The notes under the pieces are model-generated. The model saw only the letters and a list, made by a program, of their open reading frames with translations, had not been told where the DNA came from and did not search any database. The translations under genes and the position numbers were made by a program. DNA of 64,000 bases, from assembly GCA_964019135.1 (NCBI GenBank), contig OZ025263.1, forward strand, positions 36,806,133 through 36,870,132, in the 5' to 3' direction. This DNA comes from Arenicola marina (Eukaryota > Annelida > Polychaeta > Arenicolidae). Numbering within the stretch: the stretch's first letter is position 1; every line of letters begins with the position of its first letter. Positions 62,070-64,000 of this stretch are shown piece by piece.

Positions 62070-62255
62070 CCGTTGACTGCGGTGAGCCACGGCCCGTGGT
62101 GAGCGGTGCCTTGGCCTGGACACGGCGCCACACCTACGGAGCTAACACCACCCACTACTGTCTCGCGGGCTTCTGGTTCCGCCGAGAAGTGTTCCAACTG
62201 GACTCCTACTGCACAGAGAACAGCACGTGGTCGACGGTGCCCCAGGCGTGCGTCG
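62070..62255 (+). CDS. CCP/Sushi domain 11 (exon, partial gene)
   Basis: A 186-nt exon, phase 1 at both ends, with acceptor ttgcccacag and donor gtaagt. The translation has AVDCGEPRPVVSG, NTTHYCLAGFWFRRE, DSYCTENSTWSTVPQACVG: canonical CCP with four cysteines and the Trp. It is the last exon visible. The host frame also stays open past the donor to the window end, so an extended form is possible (see findings). The gene continues to the right. Confidence 0.92.
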
Positions 62256-64000
62256 GTAAGTCCGCCACAGACACAGTGTGTCAGGGTCAGCCCGCCACAG
62301 ACACAGTGTGCCAGGGTCAGCCCGCCACCGACACAGTGTGTCAGGGTCAGCCCGCCACAGACACAGTGTGTCAGGGTCAGCCACAACAGACACAGTGTGT
62401 CAGGGTCAGCCCACAACAGACACAGTGTGTCAGGGTCAGCCCGCCACAGACACAGTGTGCCCACAACAGACAACTGACACAGTGTGTCAGGGTCAGCCCG
62501 CCACAGACACAGTGTGTCAGGGTCAGCCCACAACAGACACAGTGTGTCAGGGTCAGCCCGCCACAGACACAGTGTGCCAGGGTCAGCCGGCCACAGACAC
62601 AGTGTGCCAGGGTCAGCCCGCCACCGACACAGTGTGTCAGGATCAGCCCGCCACCGACACAGTGTGTCAGGGTAAGTCTGCCACAGACAGAGTGTGTCAA
62701 GGGTCAGCCCGCCACAGACACAGTGTGCCAGGGTCAGCCCGCCACCGACACAGTGTGTCAGGGTCAGCCCACAACAGACACAGTGTGTCAGGGTCAGCCC
62801 GCCACAGACACAGTGTGTCAGGGTCAGCCCGCCACAGACACAGTGTGCCAGGGTCAGCCCGCCACAGACACAGTGTGTCAGGGTCAGCCCGCCACAGACA
62901 CAGTGTGTCAGGGTCAGCCCGCCACAGACACAGTGTGCCAGGGTCAGCCCGCCACAGACACAGTGTGCCAGGGTCAGCCCGCCACAGACACAGTGTGTCA
63001 GGGTCAGCCCGCCACAGACACATTGTGTCAAGGTCAACCCGCCACAGACACAGTGTGCCAGGGTCAGCCCGCCACAGACACAGTGTGCCAGGGTCAGCCC
63101 GCCACAGACACAGTGTGTCAGGGTCAGCCCGCCACCGACACAGTGTGTCAGGGTCAGCCCACAACAGACACAGTGTGTCAGGGTCAGCCCACAACAGACA
63201 CAGTGTGTCAGGGTCAGCCCGCCACAGACACAGTGTGCCAGGGTCAGCCCGCCATAGACACAGTGTGTCAGGGTCAGCCCACAACAGACACAGTGTGTCA
63301 GTGTCAGCCCGCCACAGACACAGTGTGTCAGGGTCAGCCCACAACAGACACAGTGTGTCAGAGTCAGCCCGCCACAGACACAGTGTGCCAGGGTCAGCCC
63401 GCCACCGACACAGTGTGTCAGGGTCAGCCCGCCACCGACACAGTGTGTCAGGGTCAGCCCACAACAGACACAGTGTGTCAGGGTCAGCCCACAACAGACA
63501 CAGTGTGCCAGGGTCAGCCCGCCACCGACACAGTGTGTCAGGGTGAGCCCGCCACAGACACAGTGTGTCAGGGTGAGCCCGCCACAGACACAGTGTGTCA
63601 GGGTCAGCCCGCCACAGACACAGTGTGTCAGGGTCAGCCCGCCACCGACACAGTGTGTCAGGGTAAGTCCGCCACAGACAGAGTGTGTCAGGGTCAGCCC
63701 GCCACAGACACAGTGTGCCAGGGTCAGCCCGCCACAGACACAGTGTGTCAGGGTCAGCCCGCCACAGACACAGTGTGTCAGGGTAAGTCCGCCACAGACA
63801 GAGTGTGTCAAGGGTCAGCCCGCCACAGACACAGTGTGCCAGGGTCAGCCCGCCACAGACACAGTGTGCCAGGGTCAGCCCGCCACCGACACAGTGTGTC
63901 AGGGTCAGCCCACAACAGACACAGTGCGTCAGGGTCAGCCCGCCACAGACACAGTGTGTCAGGGTCAGCCCGCCACAGACACAGTGTGCCAGGGTCAGCC
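62256..64000 (+). repeat. 30-bp minisatellite, 5' splice-site type, runs off the window
   Basis: About 58 copies of a 30-bp unit (gtcagcccgccacagacac, then agtgtgtcagg), starting exactly at the CCP11 donor. The first copy is gtaagtccgccacagacac, and most later copies have lost the aag of the donor (gtcagc). Intact gtaagt donors remain at 62,672, 63,663 and 63,783. In host frame the unit reads GQPATDTVCQ. The array continues beyond 64,000. Minus-strand open frames (CGGLTLTHCV and similar) are by-products. Confidence 0.93.

Noticed and set aside
62054..63811. 585-residue minus-strand open frame (CGGLTLTHCV repeat)
   Set aside because: It is the antisense of the 30-bp array and of the CCP11 exon, which is clearly coding on the + strand.
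1..64000. CRISPR arrays
   Set aside because: The repeats are head-to-tail with no unique spacers, and the window is clearly from an intron-bearing animal genome.

Overview
This window is a piece of one very large animal gene, read on the + strand, that enters from the left edge and leaves by the right edge. Seventeen exons can be placed from splice signals, conserved domains and reading-frame continuity. They total about 3.5 kb (about 5% of the window). The protein they encode is an extracellular mosaic. In order it has a 17-codon linker, a PAN/Apple domain (two exons), a C-type lectin domain (two exons), three CCP/Sushi domains, a Ser/Thr/Pro mucin-like stalk, and eight more CCP domains. Apart from two domain-internal introns (phase 2), every visible junction is phase 1, the classic layout of shuffled extracellular modules. 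No start codon, signal peptide, membrane anchor, terminal exon or promoter lies in the window. The protein is probably secreted or cell-surface and may act in recognition or innate immunity, but that role is inferred from the domain mix only.

About 53 kb (roughly 80%) is tandem minisatellite, in about nineteen arrays with units from 15 to 91 bp and from about a dozen to several hundred copies. Many arrays are not random. Their unit is a copy of an exon-intron boundary: the last bases of the neighbouring exon plus its 5' splice site (arrays at 1, 2214, 6216, 13022, 18624, 29151, 36100, 52493 and 62256). In two cases (16908 and 28073) the unit is instead the 3' splice site plus the first bases of the next exon. 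From memory, minisatellites at the 5' ends of introns have been described in amphioxus. That recollection, the invertebrate-style PAN/lectin/CCP mosaic and the GC-rich coding style make a cephalochordate (Branchiostoma-like) source my best guess, but the species cannot be fixed from this window.

Layout: 1-6073, a lectin-like boundary array, linker exon, an array containing an inversion, the PAN exons and a 53-bp array. 6074-16683, the C-type lectin exons with a 6.4-kb 33-bp array between them and a 3.6-kb 38-bp array after. 16684-31581, CCP1 to CCP3, with arrays of 40, 45, 52, 51 and 35 bp. 31582-37568, the mucin exon, CCP4 and CCP5. 37569-50425, a 13-kb block of 17-bp repeats with an 11.3-kb open frame. 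50426-64000, CCP6 to CCP11. CCP8 carries an in-frame TGA.

The very long open frames on both strands inside arrays are mostly products of repeat units that lack stop codons. I have not annotated them as genes. The two cases that deserve testing (37569-48913 and the extension of the last exon) are in the findings.
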